Assembly (NCBI RefSeq): GCF_910592395.1
Contig: NC_088313.1
Location: 18,182,437 to 18,246,436 of the forward strand
From: Lineus longissimus
Taxonomy: Eukaryota; Nemertea; Pilidiophora; Heteronemertea; Lineidae
DNA length: 64,000 nucleotides
Direction of reading: 5' to 3'
Shown here: positions 37,001-48,445 of the stretch, in pieces
Layout: each line of letters begins with the position of its first letter
How positions within the stretch are numbered: the first letter of the stretch is position 1
Notes under the pieces: model-generated
Databases searched by the model: none
What the model saw: the letters and a program-made list of their open reading frames with translations, nothing else
Told to the model about the DNA's origin: nothing
Translations under genes and position numbers: made by a program

Positions 37001-39127
37001 CGACTTCGCTGGTCGTGTTGCAGTGAAATCAAGATTAGCAAACTCGATTTTGGACGATGCCCCACAAATATTGGCAAGCAGGGGGTGAGCCATAGCATGT
37101 TCACGACGTAGCGGGCCAAGTTTGCTGATGACATCGTCTCATAGATGGTACTTCATTGTCTCAGCAGTACCTTTGAAAATCTTCAGAACAAGCAGTTTTC
37201 TCATTCATTCGATTGTTACAGAACGTAACTGTTAGGGCCGTACATCTTGCGACCATGATGGCAATATTCTTGGTGTGGGCGTATATGACGGCAGCAAGTC
37301 CCTCGATGGTGGTAACGATGATGGTAATGGCGATTATTAGGCAGATCTCTCGGGAGGTATACCCGAACCTTTTACTGTTAGGACCGTACACCCCACTACC
37401 ATGATTACAGTCTGCATCGTGTCGGCGTAGATGACGGCAGCAAGTCCCCCTATGATGGTATAGATGGCAGTGATGGCGATGATAAGGAACGTAGAGAGAT
37501 ATAGATCCCATCCTACCGATTGCTGGATGAACACGCCACCGGAGTACATTGTGACCTGTCGTGGAGATAGAATAGCATGATTCAGGAAGCTACATTTGCT
37601 GTTGCAGTTGAGAAAGTCAGTCATCTTGCCAGCTAAGACATTTTTAGGTACGAACTTGATGGAACCAGTACCAGACGGTTGCTATTTCAACAAACCGCAG
37701 CGTATCACTATTTGTGTAATGGGCATAATTTTCAGAAGTTCATAACTTCTGCTAATGTAGCTGTGCAAATGAGGTTTAAATAAATGTCACAAACCTGTAA
37801 TTTATTACATGTATTTGTATAGCATCGTTGTAGTCAACTTACTGAGACCCCTTGCATGATATACAGGACAATTGAAAGGACAGAGAAGTACACCCTCATC
37901 CGTCGGCCTCCGAAACGCTTCTTGAGATATTCTGGTGTGGTCGAGATCTGCAGAATAAGAAGAAATAATGTTATTCGTCAAAAAGAAGGCTAAGCAACCT
38001 TTTGCCACTGATACCGTTGCACTTTTGTTGTCGTGATCATTATATGTCAAACTGCCCCGAAAGTATGGACATATATGCCTCACACAGGCTGAAAATAATA
38101 CAGCACAGAAGCCAAAGAAATGATAATTGACAGAAGCAGAAGAGGACTTGTTGCTATCTAACAGTAGAACTTTTCTTAAAGCAAATGTGGTTCGGAGACA
38201 ACTTACCCTGGCCTTGATGTAGACAGGTAAGTAAAACCAACCTAGGAGCATCAAGTCATATATGGCCTGAAATCAGAAGTTAGTAATTATTTATATGCTC
38301 AAAGCAGAAACTAAGCGTCAAGCGATTTTGGAGTATGTTTCTTTTAAGAGGGTCGAAAGTAGAAGAGCTACATATTGCTTGCTACAGGAGATGTCTAGTT
38401 CAGAAGACTCACTTACATGCCATTCGAATATGACAACTGCTATCCCTGACACTGCTGCCGTTCCTGCCATCCCTATGAAAAACTGGCTGCCAACATTCGT
38501 AGAGAATATGGACGCTCCAACCTGAAATTATCAATCAGCATCAATCGTGTTTGTCATTAAGGAAATCCGTATCCCTTTTACACTTTACACTCACGGAAAT
38601 AACTAGACTATTTATTTGTAAATTTTAGGGTTTAAGCTAATACTCCATTACCATTCACCTCGCTGCGAGATATTTGCCGGGGAAGTAGATTGTGCAATGA
38701 GCTCAATCCAACCTTGCGTGAGGTATTGGCGGAGACGTATACATTAGGTTGAAACAAGGCTGCGGAAACAGGAAGCAATTTGTTACTCACCGGAAGCCAC
38801 ATCATCCCTTTTCCTGCAAGGAAGTAGCCCTTCACATTTCCTTGGTTGGTACGTCTGGCAGACTGGAATATATACGCCATACAAATAGTACGTCTTTTGA
38901 CAGAAACATCATGTACAAATTCGGTGATTGAGGCATTACCTAAAGTTGCATTCTCTACTGGTACTCAGATAGTTTTTTCTCAGGATTACTCGAACGTAAC
39001 ATTTTCTCTATGGAAAACTTGAAATGCTGCAGGGTCATGTACTTACCCATAATCCTATGCCAATGCAGAGGACAAAGTACAGCACCATGGTCAGTATGTC
39101 TCCCCAGTGAAGAGTGGCAACCGCCAT
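34010..39127 (-). CDS. SLC5-family (SGLT-type) Na+/solute symporter, 13 exons, 669 aa
   Basis: Exons: 39047-39127, 38791-38862, 38417-38521, 38207-38266, 37843-37947, 37369-37555, 36710-36918, 36270-36405, 35804-36062, 35382-35550, 35061-35276, 34626-34830 and 34010-34215. All are GT-AG, the phases agree and the total is 2010 nt. Plasma-membrane Na+-coupled importer with the LeuT-type fold. Landmarks: [15 protein letters not shown] near the N-terminus, the RFGG loop, [11 protein letters not shown] (exon 6), VQRVLAAKN (exon 8), [15 protein letters not shown] (exon 9, sodium site), and a hydrophobic C-terminal helix ending IIWFR. Length matches SGLTs (about 660-680). By alignment with human SGLT1 sugar-site residues, N78, E102, W291, K321 and Q457 are kept (N60, E84, W269, K299, Q435), but H83 is F65 and Y290 is V268. 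Substrate is therefore uncertain; the exact SLC5 subtype is not assigned. Confidence 0.93.
34340..34445. repeat. Short tandem-like repeat in the last symporter intron
   Basis: GGGTACACTTATGTTTACCC, GATAAACTCCTTAGGTTTACC and GGGTACACTCCTGATGTTTACCCC are variants of one another. The minus-strand frame shows repeated LGK/LGR peptides, an artefact of the repeat. Confidence 0.45.
34456..34624. mobile_element. 169-bp MITE with perfect 27-bp terminal inverted repeats
   Basis: The left end (34456-34482, starting TTGGGCCAAATTCATAAAGG) and the right end (34598-34624, ending GAATTTGGCCCAA) are exact inverse copies. The interior (~115 bp) has no ORF. It lies in symporter intron 12, and its right end abuts the 5' splice site of exon 12: the T of the intron's GT is the last base of the element, the G is host sequence. 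A 2-bp CC target duplication is possible but not convincing. Confidence 0.88.
36180..36260 (-). repeat. Dispersed repeat family, copy c (inside the symporter gene)
   Basis: On the minus strand it carries GACCATGACTTTTCAG, GGGGGAAACACAGAAAA and CAATAAGGGGAAGCTC. It lies in intron 8, close to the exon 8 donor at 36269, and is the most complete of four copies. Confidence 0.7.
37230..37345 (-). pseudogene. Decayed tandem duplicate of symporter exon 6
   Basis: The minus strand reads [20 protein letters not shown] then [19 protein letters not shown]. This is clearly a copy of exon 6 ([39 protein letters not shown]), offset by 146 bp. It is cut at its 5' side (the first third of the exon is missing). 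Relative to exon 6 it has G-to-E, D-to-H and T-to-K changes in conserved positions, and its end lacks the donor (GTTACG in place of AAAAG|GTTCGG). It lies in intron 6 and is probably not spliced in. Confidence 0.85.
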
Positions 39128-39727
39128 GATCGTCTTGTATCGAAAACGGCCCGTCTCAAATATTGATATCAAATAAACGTTTGTAGAGAGCAGTCGTCGT
39201 TAGCGCTGCTTTAGGTTTCCATCATCGCATATCAGATTTATCCTCATGCTCATACCCTTGCATGCAAAGAGTACTCAGTAAGTGATTTAAACATGACGTG
39301 ATGCTCATATTTTCGGAAACTGCTCAGTAACAAAGTTCGATTGTCAGCAATGTTTCAAATCGTTTATAACAATCAAACAAGAAGTAGGTGACGATGAAAA
39401 GGCAATCAAAAACAGACACTCCTGCAATCCAAATGGATACCGACATGTAACAACAAAAGATATAAAAGCACTGCACTTGCACTGTGCAGGTCTGTGTTGA
39501 CTATCGTAATCGTGATTTGGTTTTCATTGTTATCTTAATTCACATGTATCTTTATCAAAATCAGAGAATTTTGGGGACAAGTTTCAATTGACCAATTAAC
39601 CCATTGTCTTGCCTGATATAGTTCGATAACAGCCGTGGACATGTCCAAGGGTGATTAATTAGTGTCGTTGTGTGATTGATTATTATGCTGTCTATGGTAC
39701 CCCATTAACCAATGGCTGAATGTCAAG

Positions 39728-39920
39728 CAAAAGTGAGGTTTTGTGAGGAAAGTAAAGAAAGGAAGGAAGATATGAGAGAGAAAGTCATAAAGGTTGGGCA
39801 AGGAAAGCAAAACACTCAAGTAAGGTATGTATTTAAGGAAATTAAGGAAAATGAGAAGGTGAGAAAGTAAGAATGTAAGAATGTAAGGAAAGTACCAAAG
39901 AACAAAGATACTTCATGTCT
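39728..39920 (+). repeat. Purine-rich, low-complexity tract
   Basis: This ~190-bp G/A-rich stretch has recurring GGAAAG and GTAAGAAT words, about 600 bp upstream of the symporter start. It is a simple-sequence region and could form triplex or act as a polypurine element; no direct sign of function. Confidence 0.55.
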
Positions 39921-42573
39921 TCCTATTTATTATAAAAGCGTAGAAAAAGCGTAGGAAATAATCAGAAACAATGCTGCTGGTCATGCGGGATGAAGTAGTC
40001 TTGGATCCATTAGACAATACCCTAGAGGTGATTGGTACAGCACTTGATGATAACCGTAACCATGTTACCGATTATTGGTTACCCTGGTTACCACTCATCA
40101 TGTCAATATGCTCGGAATTTGGCTAGTTCTGTAGGGGACATTGACTTTTTTCAAGGCAACTGTATCCGAGCGACTGGAATGGCATGCAAGTGCAGGATGC
40201 CTCCTCTCACCTCACACCAACCACGACCCCCGTAGATCCCGTTTTTCCTCGCCATTGTCATTTTAAAACGAACAAATAGGGCAAACTGGGATAGATTTCG
40301 GGTGAGACTGGGACTACAAATGCGACTTGTTACACAATCTATCCCAAATAGTGAGTTAAGGTCATTGCGCGCATTTTTTCACGACTTTAACGCTACATCA
40401 GAGACCTTTAAGAGCGAGTTAGTGAGAAATTGGAAACCCCTGCATAGCCAAAGATGCCACAGACACTAGTTCCCTTCTTCAACAGGAATTAGGGTTTTAT
40501 TTCATCTAAGTTCTCAATATTTCGATATCTGGGACTTGTTTCAGCAATCTAGTTTTGAAAGCCTATTGGCTAAGCGTAGTACGACACACAAATGGATGGC
40601 TTTGAATATTCAAGGACAAGCTCGAGCATAGGATCATGGTGCTTTCGATCGCAACGGATACTCAGTTTCAGCTTACAATAGAGGCAGCGTCTAAACCATA
40701 ATGGGGTATTTATGATGCTAGACAGTCTATTCAGAACCAACTGAAAACATTGCCAGCGCTATCAGGACGGATGTCACGGCATTCTATTCAAAAGGTTAGT
40801 ATTCCGTAAGAAGGAAGAAGGTGTTTTATCATATGAAAAATGGAACTAACCCGCGACTGGACGAATCAACTGGTAACAATAAGAATATCATGATCTCTTC
40901 ATGATCATGACATTCTCATGTTTGCTACCCATTTCAGGAAGCAACCATCTTTGACCTTTTCTCCATCCCCGCTGACCTTCTCAACATGCAACGTCGCTAC
41001 CTCCACTTTTAATCTTTTACGGCCTATTAGATCCTCGGGCGCCTTTCACCAACAAGCATCGAGTACAAAGGAGGCTATTTGGTAATAACTTCTGATAAAA
41101 TGAATCGCCGGAGTGTAAGGCAGCAACTCTCTCGCTAAATTGCTGGTTTATCATGCAGCTTCGTAGCATGTGGCGTTGGATTTCATTTCGCATGTTAAAA
41201 TGAGCGTCTGTTCAGAGTTGTCGTCAGTAGCAATGGCTGGTCGCACTCATAAGTACCAAGCTTGAGTTTAGTCAGCTGACATCGTGACAATGACAATGGT
41301 ATATTTGGAAAAAAACCTCCCAAGTACACATTGTTACTATTGCCAATCACAACAGTATTGATTCACCGCACTGAAACAGAAACGCAGACTGATTATTAGT
41401 AACAGTCTGGAGGCGGTTGCTCGATCGGCGCAGCAGTACATATACCGTTGGCGTTGAGACCAAGCCACGAGGAGATGATTTGAAAAAAAACATTTCCCCG
41501 GCTGTTCCCGATCTGTAATGGAATACTGGATTGTCCAGCTTCGGCGTCCTCCATTCGTGCACTGTGGTTTTGAACGCTGCAATCGGTGCATTACATCTTC
41601 ATTTTGCATACCTATGGTTGCACAAATGATATTTCACCGAATCACCGCACTTGATGACAAGGACTTTGGTTAGTTCTCAGATAATCCAACACAAGGTTTC
41701 ATGAGATTTCGGCGCCTCTCGTTCGAGCGCAGTTTCTTGATAACAGTTCAAAGATACACCAGGGGCTACGCCCTGAGGAGAAATCTACTAATTTCACATC
41801 AAAGATTAATATTTTACTATTCCACTACGAAGTGATGTACCACCATTACTCTGCTAATAAGATAAAGCCATAAATGTAATTAAAACCCCACTCGGTACAT
41901 AACCCACTCGGGTGAGCTTCGGCGACTAATTAAGGAAACAACTTGGGCGTGTATATAGAAATTAGGTAACAAGGAGGATAATGTGGCTACTCGTCGACAT
42001 GCACCGCCACAGATTGCACCACACTAATGCTAACAACTAATACGATGATCTCCGCGATTAGTGTTGCGATGCGATTCTGGACATGGCTTGCGAATTTCAG
42101 GTACGCTATCGGTTACATTCCGTTCTAATTATACATCAAACCTTTAACGGCAACATATGACAACTTGTCAAAATACCCGGATGTGATATGTCAGCATGAC
42201 GACATGTTGAAAACACCGTGCGTTGTGTCCTGATCTGATGGTTTACCGCAAACAGTGTAGCGCGGTTATATATCGGATGAATCGGAGGGATTGATTTGAT
42301 TCGGGTTTGTGACTAGAATAGCTGATATTGGTGAAAGGTTATGTGTCCATTGACATATGTGACCTGGTTAGAAGATGGACAATTCCGGATGACAAACGTT
42401 TACTGTCCGAGCCCTTGTGACCTTGTTACCAGCCGACGAATTCAGTTGACAACGTTGCTCCGTTGTTGTAGACATGACCACTGCTGCGCAACCAGGCTAT
42501 AATGATAGCCGTTAATTGGCGTTGAACAGGAATTGTTTTGATTCCAAATGAACCAACTTCCAAAACCAGAGCA

Positions 42574-42605
42574 ACAATAATGATAATGATAATGATAATA
42601 ATAAA
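42574..42605 (+). repeat. (TGATAA)n/(TAA)n microsatellite
   Basis: Repeats of AATGAT and AATAAT over about 32 bp. Simple sequence. Confidence 0.8.
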
Positions 42606-45600
42606 ACGGGGCCCACGGTGTCATCTCGCATGCAGGACTACTCAGCTTGTTGCCCGCAGTCAGCATCGTGGCTCCGATAACGTGTTCTTATATCTAACCT
42701 CGGCGTTATAGAACCTTTTGAGACTCGGCAAGCTTTAGCTCTGTCACTGGACCTTCTCGGGGTGTCAAACCTTTACTTTCATGGAGGAGGAAGACGCTAA
42801 CATAAATCGAGTTCCAGTGAGTGCTATGCAGGAGTCCGACGTCATAACACAACGCGTCCAGGCGTATTAACGTACCCCCGCATCCTATAGGAAAACGCAG
42901 ACAAATTGCAGTCACAGTTGCCTGGCGGGATAATCTATGTCATTAGAAAACCTACGGTGCCACATCGCGTGAAGGGCTACATTGGGTGACCATATCGTCC
43001 GCATCGTGGCACTCGATATCGTGCTCTGATCTCCCGTTTTGATTAATCTCTGCGGGATAGAGCAGAGTCTGACTTAGCAAGCTTCGAGGACCTTTTGAAG
43101 CAGGAAAATACAAAGTGACATCCTAATAACGTATGATAGCTGATTCATCGCCATATTCGGGAATAATTAAAAGTTTTTCTTCTGAGGTGGATTAGCGATA
43201 GCTCACTATGTTCGGCTTCTCTTGTGATAGATATGTTGCAAGCTTTATAAACGCAAGGAATACAATCACGGAATAGAGGAAGAGGAATAATAATCGTCTT
43301 GGGACTTGGGATATAAAAAGGTATGTCATTAGCTTTCATCATTTTATACTTTCTAACAAAAAACTTAAAAAATTGAGGGCATACAGGAGTTTAATTGGTC
43401 CTTTTTATGTAGTTTTATATCTGTGTGGAAGTTTTATCCAGTTGGCCAACCTTTCAAATGTGCTTCAGCAACAAAAACAACATCACTGTTACGTCTGTAG
43501 ACAAGTTTTCACAATGAATATTGGGCGCGAGTCATACGCTTACCCCGACAGTGATATGTTGTTAGGATGGGTATATATTCAATAAACCATCATTGTTCTG
43601 ACACCAATGACCACGTTCGCAGGGACCAAGTTGCCCTCCCAAAATGAGCACTATCATTTCTCCCTAGAGCGCAGTACCTCAAGTCCTTCCAGCCGTCCGT
43701 GCTTATGACTTGAATCAGCGATGACATTAAGCAGTGATGACGTTAAGCAGCATTGATATATGACTGACGGTAAATAGGCAACTGCCGCCCGCTGGTCACG
43801 TAGTATCAGCCTGAGGAAGCCTATGATCGATCGCTGATATACCTGTCGCTTCCGCAAGACGCCCATAGCCATAAAGACCAAAACATTGCTCTGTATTTCC
43901 TCTTCATGTGTAAGATTTTGTTGTATATCGTCAATATACAAGTTATCACTCATCATCCACTGAGTTAAATTACAAATATATTATACAATTACTTGCAGTA
44001 GATCCGGGCTACTTTCTTATTACGAAAATCAATAGTGTGCAAGATAATCCAGCCCTGTCGAGATGTAATCTGGTAATGACGCCACAACCTTTTGCCGAAA
44101 AGGAAATGAAAAATTCCAGGGTTTCTGTCAAAGCATCTTTCAACAAAAGGCGATGAAATGTAAAAGGATCGTTTAAAGCCAGATTAAGCTTTGTGAATGA
44201 TAGATGCCACAGAGCGATGTTCAGGCGCGATACATCAAGCTGTATTACACACAATTAGTCACTCAAGTAAACAGTATCTGAAACCACTTAATATTTCGTA
44301 CTACGACATTATTCCAATTATGGCAGAAAGCTTTGAAAACTATGGATTAAGATATGAGACACAATTTAACCACCGTTGTAGAAGTTTCAAGTGTCTCAAG
44401 GATGGAGAGCAAAGGACAGCAAAGGATTCTTCCATTGTCTTCTTCGAGCTATAGACAGTCAAGGCCACAATAAAGAACCATACACTAACATCCGTCTGAA
44501 TACAACAGCGCCGGACACCTTTTCCAGGGGCACTTTCAATTTTACACCGGTAACCTCTGTAAGAAGATGCCCCTCCGTGAAGAATGATGACTATCATTTG
44601 ACATCGGTGTAGATAGATATCGAATGTAATGGAAGGCGAAGATTAGTGTGGTGATTAATTTGTGCGTAATTATTAATTCGACTCTATTAATAAGTGCGCT
44701 ATGACAATCCATAAAACATAAGGCAGAGAATTGACATCAATTCACCAGGAAGATATTGGTCATGTGATTAGTAATCAGGTGGAAGCAAGATTCGTGGCGC
44801 GCCATTGAATCCATATTTATTGTATTCATCGAGAAAATGATAGTTCTTGAACGGCAACGCCCACTCGATTTAAAGCTCGTTCTGTCGGATCACGCGCATC
44901 GACCCTACCAACTTTAGTTTTTGATAGCACGACTTGCCGGTGTCAGTTACTACGTCATTTGACAGAGACACGATTGTTAAGCTGAGTATAAATCAAAATG
45001 GTAAGGAAACCTAAATTAGGCTAATTAATTATCAAGTTTCGAACAAACGACGTACATGTTGTATACTGCGTAGCGATACGGGCAATGATTCATTACACAT
45101 TTTGATTTTCTTTAAATTGCAGGTTTTGAGAATTAGTTCCGGCTGAACATAAGCCCGAGATCGAATTCGGGTTTATAGTGCAACCCCTTCCCGTAGCAAT
45201 TCCTTTTCTCAGCGGATAGAATGGTCATCCTTGCCGATGAGTGGCATGCATTATTGGGTGGATTCTCCAAATTATATAAAAGACATGTAAGACCACGTGC
45301 TTGATCGATCTTCCCACGTCTTAGGTTTCAACGCCAGAGACAGAACAGTAAAACAGAAAACACTTATTGTCCCCTTGGATTTTTTTTCTTCTATATACTG
45401 TTTGATGACGGATTATCGTGTTTCACAGTAGAGACCGCGATTCCAAATATCGCAAAGTTCAAAAGTACAAAATGGCCGCATCAGTAAATAGTTTCGCGCT
45501 GTAGTGGAACCAGTCCTTAATGGACTTACATGAACCACATTTAGACGATGAGGAGGAAATTCGATTCGTAGTTACGGGGATCTGATGAGCCAATTAGGTT

Positions 45601-45689
45601 ATGAGCTGAGTCAATGAACCCGTAATGATCGAATTGATGCCACATGAAAACAAGGAAGAATTGCCTGATTACTGTCGGAAAGCCATCTG

Positions 45690-45835
45690 AAAGAACTCAC
45701 TCTCCGATAAAAGGCATCTTGTAATAGAGAAACGCGATGCCTTTAGTTGGTCGATATCTTAAGGCGGCTTATTGGAGCGCGAATGTTAAACTGGGTGGTT
45801 TATCAGGTTGGTTCTAAACGAGATTAGCTTTGATT
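45690..45835 (+). repeat. Diverged duplicate segment, copy A
   Basis: It has AAAGGCATCTTGTAATAGAG, GTCGATATCTTAAGGCGG and GCGCGAATGTTAAACTGGG, which recur 280 bp downstream. Within this copy AAAGGCATC pairs perfectly with GATGCCTTT (9-bp stem), a hairpin not kept in copy B. Confidence 0.65.
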
Positions 45836-45969
45836 TGGCATTGGAACGTGAAGTTTTTTCCTCTACAAATAAGCATCGATTGTTTTCATAGCATGCTTCT
45901 TGCAGATGAAAATCTATCCAAAATACGGTGGATATGCTTTAATCCTTTCTGTAGTTTGCTCTTCCAACG

Positions 45970-46112
45970 TGAAAAGCCTCTCACCAACAAAAAGCATCTT
46001 GTCATAACGAAACGTTATACCTTCAGTCGGTTGATATCTTAATGCGGTTTGCTGCAGCGCGAATGTTAAACCAGGCGGTCTATAAGGTTTGTACTGAACA
46101 AATCGGCTTTCT
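45970..46112 (+). repeat. Diverged duplicate segment, copy B
   Basis: Blocks AAAGCATCTTGTCATAACG, GTTGATATCTTAATGCGG and GCGCGAATGTTAAACCAGG match copy A at a constant 280-bp offset over about 140 bp. No third copy was found. No conserved open frame runs through both. Confidence 0.65.
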
Positions 46113-48365
46113 CTCTAATAAGATAAAATATCGTGTAGAAGATTAAGATATTTCTTTGGAGTCCATCAAATCATTAGGTTTTCCAAAGCCACGCGACTGA
46201 AGGGCGTTATCGAATTCCAAAAGTGTTTAGTTTAGCAGGGCAAAAGACATTTTCTATTCGGAATGTTGCCAAAACTCAATTGGAAACAAACAAGATTTCT
46301 CGATTCAGCCTTCAAACTACTGTAATAAAGGTTTAAACGGGGTAAATCTTCAGCAGTTTTCTTCAAATTAAAGAACTATCTAGCACCAATTTTCTTTAAT
46401 CGACTTCGAAGATCGGATGAACTGTGCTCATCACAAAGTCAGTAAAATGATCAAGACCTTCTGATGAGGTATTCGATTGCTAGCCCACTGCGGCCTTAAC
46501 TTATCAAGATTTTCAAAGAGGTATGGATTTCTTTTGTTGAAGCAATCTAAGTTATTTTGCAAAGTGGAAGTCTGTGATTCGAATCAGGCCCATTACAATA
46601 AGTGCTGGTCTTCGATTTGAGGCCGAATGATAGACAAAATCGGCCATAAATGTGTTTCAATCTAACTACATATATTGAAAATGGTTAACTTGTGAATTGA
46701 TAAGACTAATAAGCTGATATTGCGTTATCCATTCGATGGATGGTTTGTAAGGTTTCGTTAAGGTACAATGTTTTATCAGAACCGACAAACCTTTCGTCAC
46801 CACGGCGGGGCAGTTGCCCGTTTGTGTTTTTTTGCAGTTGTCATGATTTTAAGTTAATATTCCCTTGGCGACACATTCAAGGCTGGTAATAATGATAGAG
46901 AACATGTGAAGGGTTACCAAGTTCTCAGCGGCCACATGTCCTTATCCTTGACACGCCTCAGCTCCTGAATGTAAACACGAAGGCTCGTGTCCATTACGGG
47001 TTGCAAATAGATTCGCCATGAACACGCAGCTTCTACTTGTCATTCATCCCATTGGGTCAGGTTTGCCTTCAAGTGTCATCTCTCATAAAATATAGTAACG
47101 CGAGAGTGATCACACTGGGTAATTGATTGTGATTAGAGACAAGTAGATATTATGGATGAAATACAACATTTAATGTGTTGAATACAAATATCCCCAACAG
47201 ACCACATCCACCGTCTCCGCAGAGACTTTTCAAAAGTCCGATAGTTTCAACTAGTTTCAACTAACGCATAACCAAAACAGCTCACGGCTAATGAATCGCC
47301 CAGTTTTAATAAACGTTATCCAACGTTTGATGGTGAACGAGATTCGAAAAAAAGTGATGCAAGTCCCGCGTTTTCATCGTGGTAAACTTTGCATCAAAAT
47401 GACTGCCGTATTTATTTACCCTGGGGCGTAAGCTGTTTGCGATATGATATACGATTAAAAAATGCAGATGAAGCTTTTGCAGAGTTTTAATTACATCCTG
47501 CCATGTGGTTTCGAAATAAAGAATCATTGACTATGTAAAGTTTTCGTCCATCTTGAATTCCTCCCTGGAAAGGCTCGAGATGTTCCTTCACAGCGTGGAC
47601 GTTGATTTCATAAAAGCCCAGATTGCAATCTTTCCGCAGGAAAGAAATCATCGCGCATTTTCCATCAATAACATGAGACGATAGGGTAAAGTGGTTATCT
47701 CACCATCGGGTCGCGGAGGCTTGCCTTGCGGTCATATCAACTCGGTTAAATAAACCCTAAATGACACGAAGAATCGAGTGAATCAAACTTTTGCAGTGAC
47801 TGGTGGCGCACTTATGTGAAATCGATACTGCCTGCAATATCGACGTCATGATAGATGTCATGAGAACACCAATACAAATTCAAAGTTGTCTGGAATTTCG
47901 AGGAAAAACAACATTGCCATATAACATTGTCAGCACTGAGAAGACCATGACCATGTCAACTCATGGATTATTGATCAAAAGTAACATAGAAACAGCATTT
48001 GGACAATTAAGCAATATCCGTGTCGCCATGCACCAAATGGATTGACTATGGTCATTAACTGCGGATCCAATAAGACCCATATCTGAACTGAAATATCTTA
48101 TCATGGACCATAAACACAAACTCAACCATAATATAGGGTTCATTGGGGGTATACAATGTCGTGATTACTTTAATAACAGTGATATATTACTAATGGAGGA
48201 TATGCGATAGCAAATACAGATACGTCACGGCAGATATCAAGGTTATTTGGAAGTATTGATCAAGAAGTTGCTGACTTGTATACATTTTGGAGATTGTGTC
48301 TCGCAGGGTAGCCTACTCTATACCCTACGTTAGTTTTATCGCACTTATTTCATTACTTCAATAAT

Positions 48366-48445
48366 TTCACTAAGCTACACGAGAACAATCCAACATGTTC
48401 AATATCGCTAAGATTCACGAGAACAACCAACATACCAAGGGGGCC
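48366..48445 (+). repeat. Two ~41-bp tandem copies
   Basis: CACTAAGCTACACGAGAACA and CGCTAAGATTCACGAGAACA begin two adjacent units about 41 bp apart, each followed by CCAACAT. Non-coding. Confidence 0.5.

Noticed and set aside
43654-43956. 100-codon minus-strand ORF
   Set aside because: No motif and no splice-linked neighbour; treated as chance.
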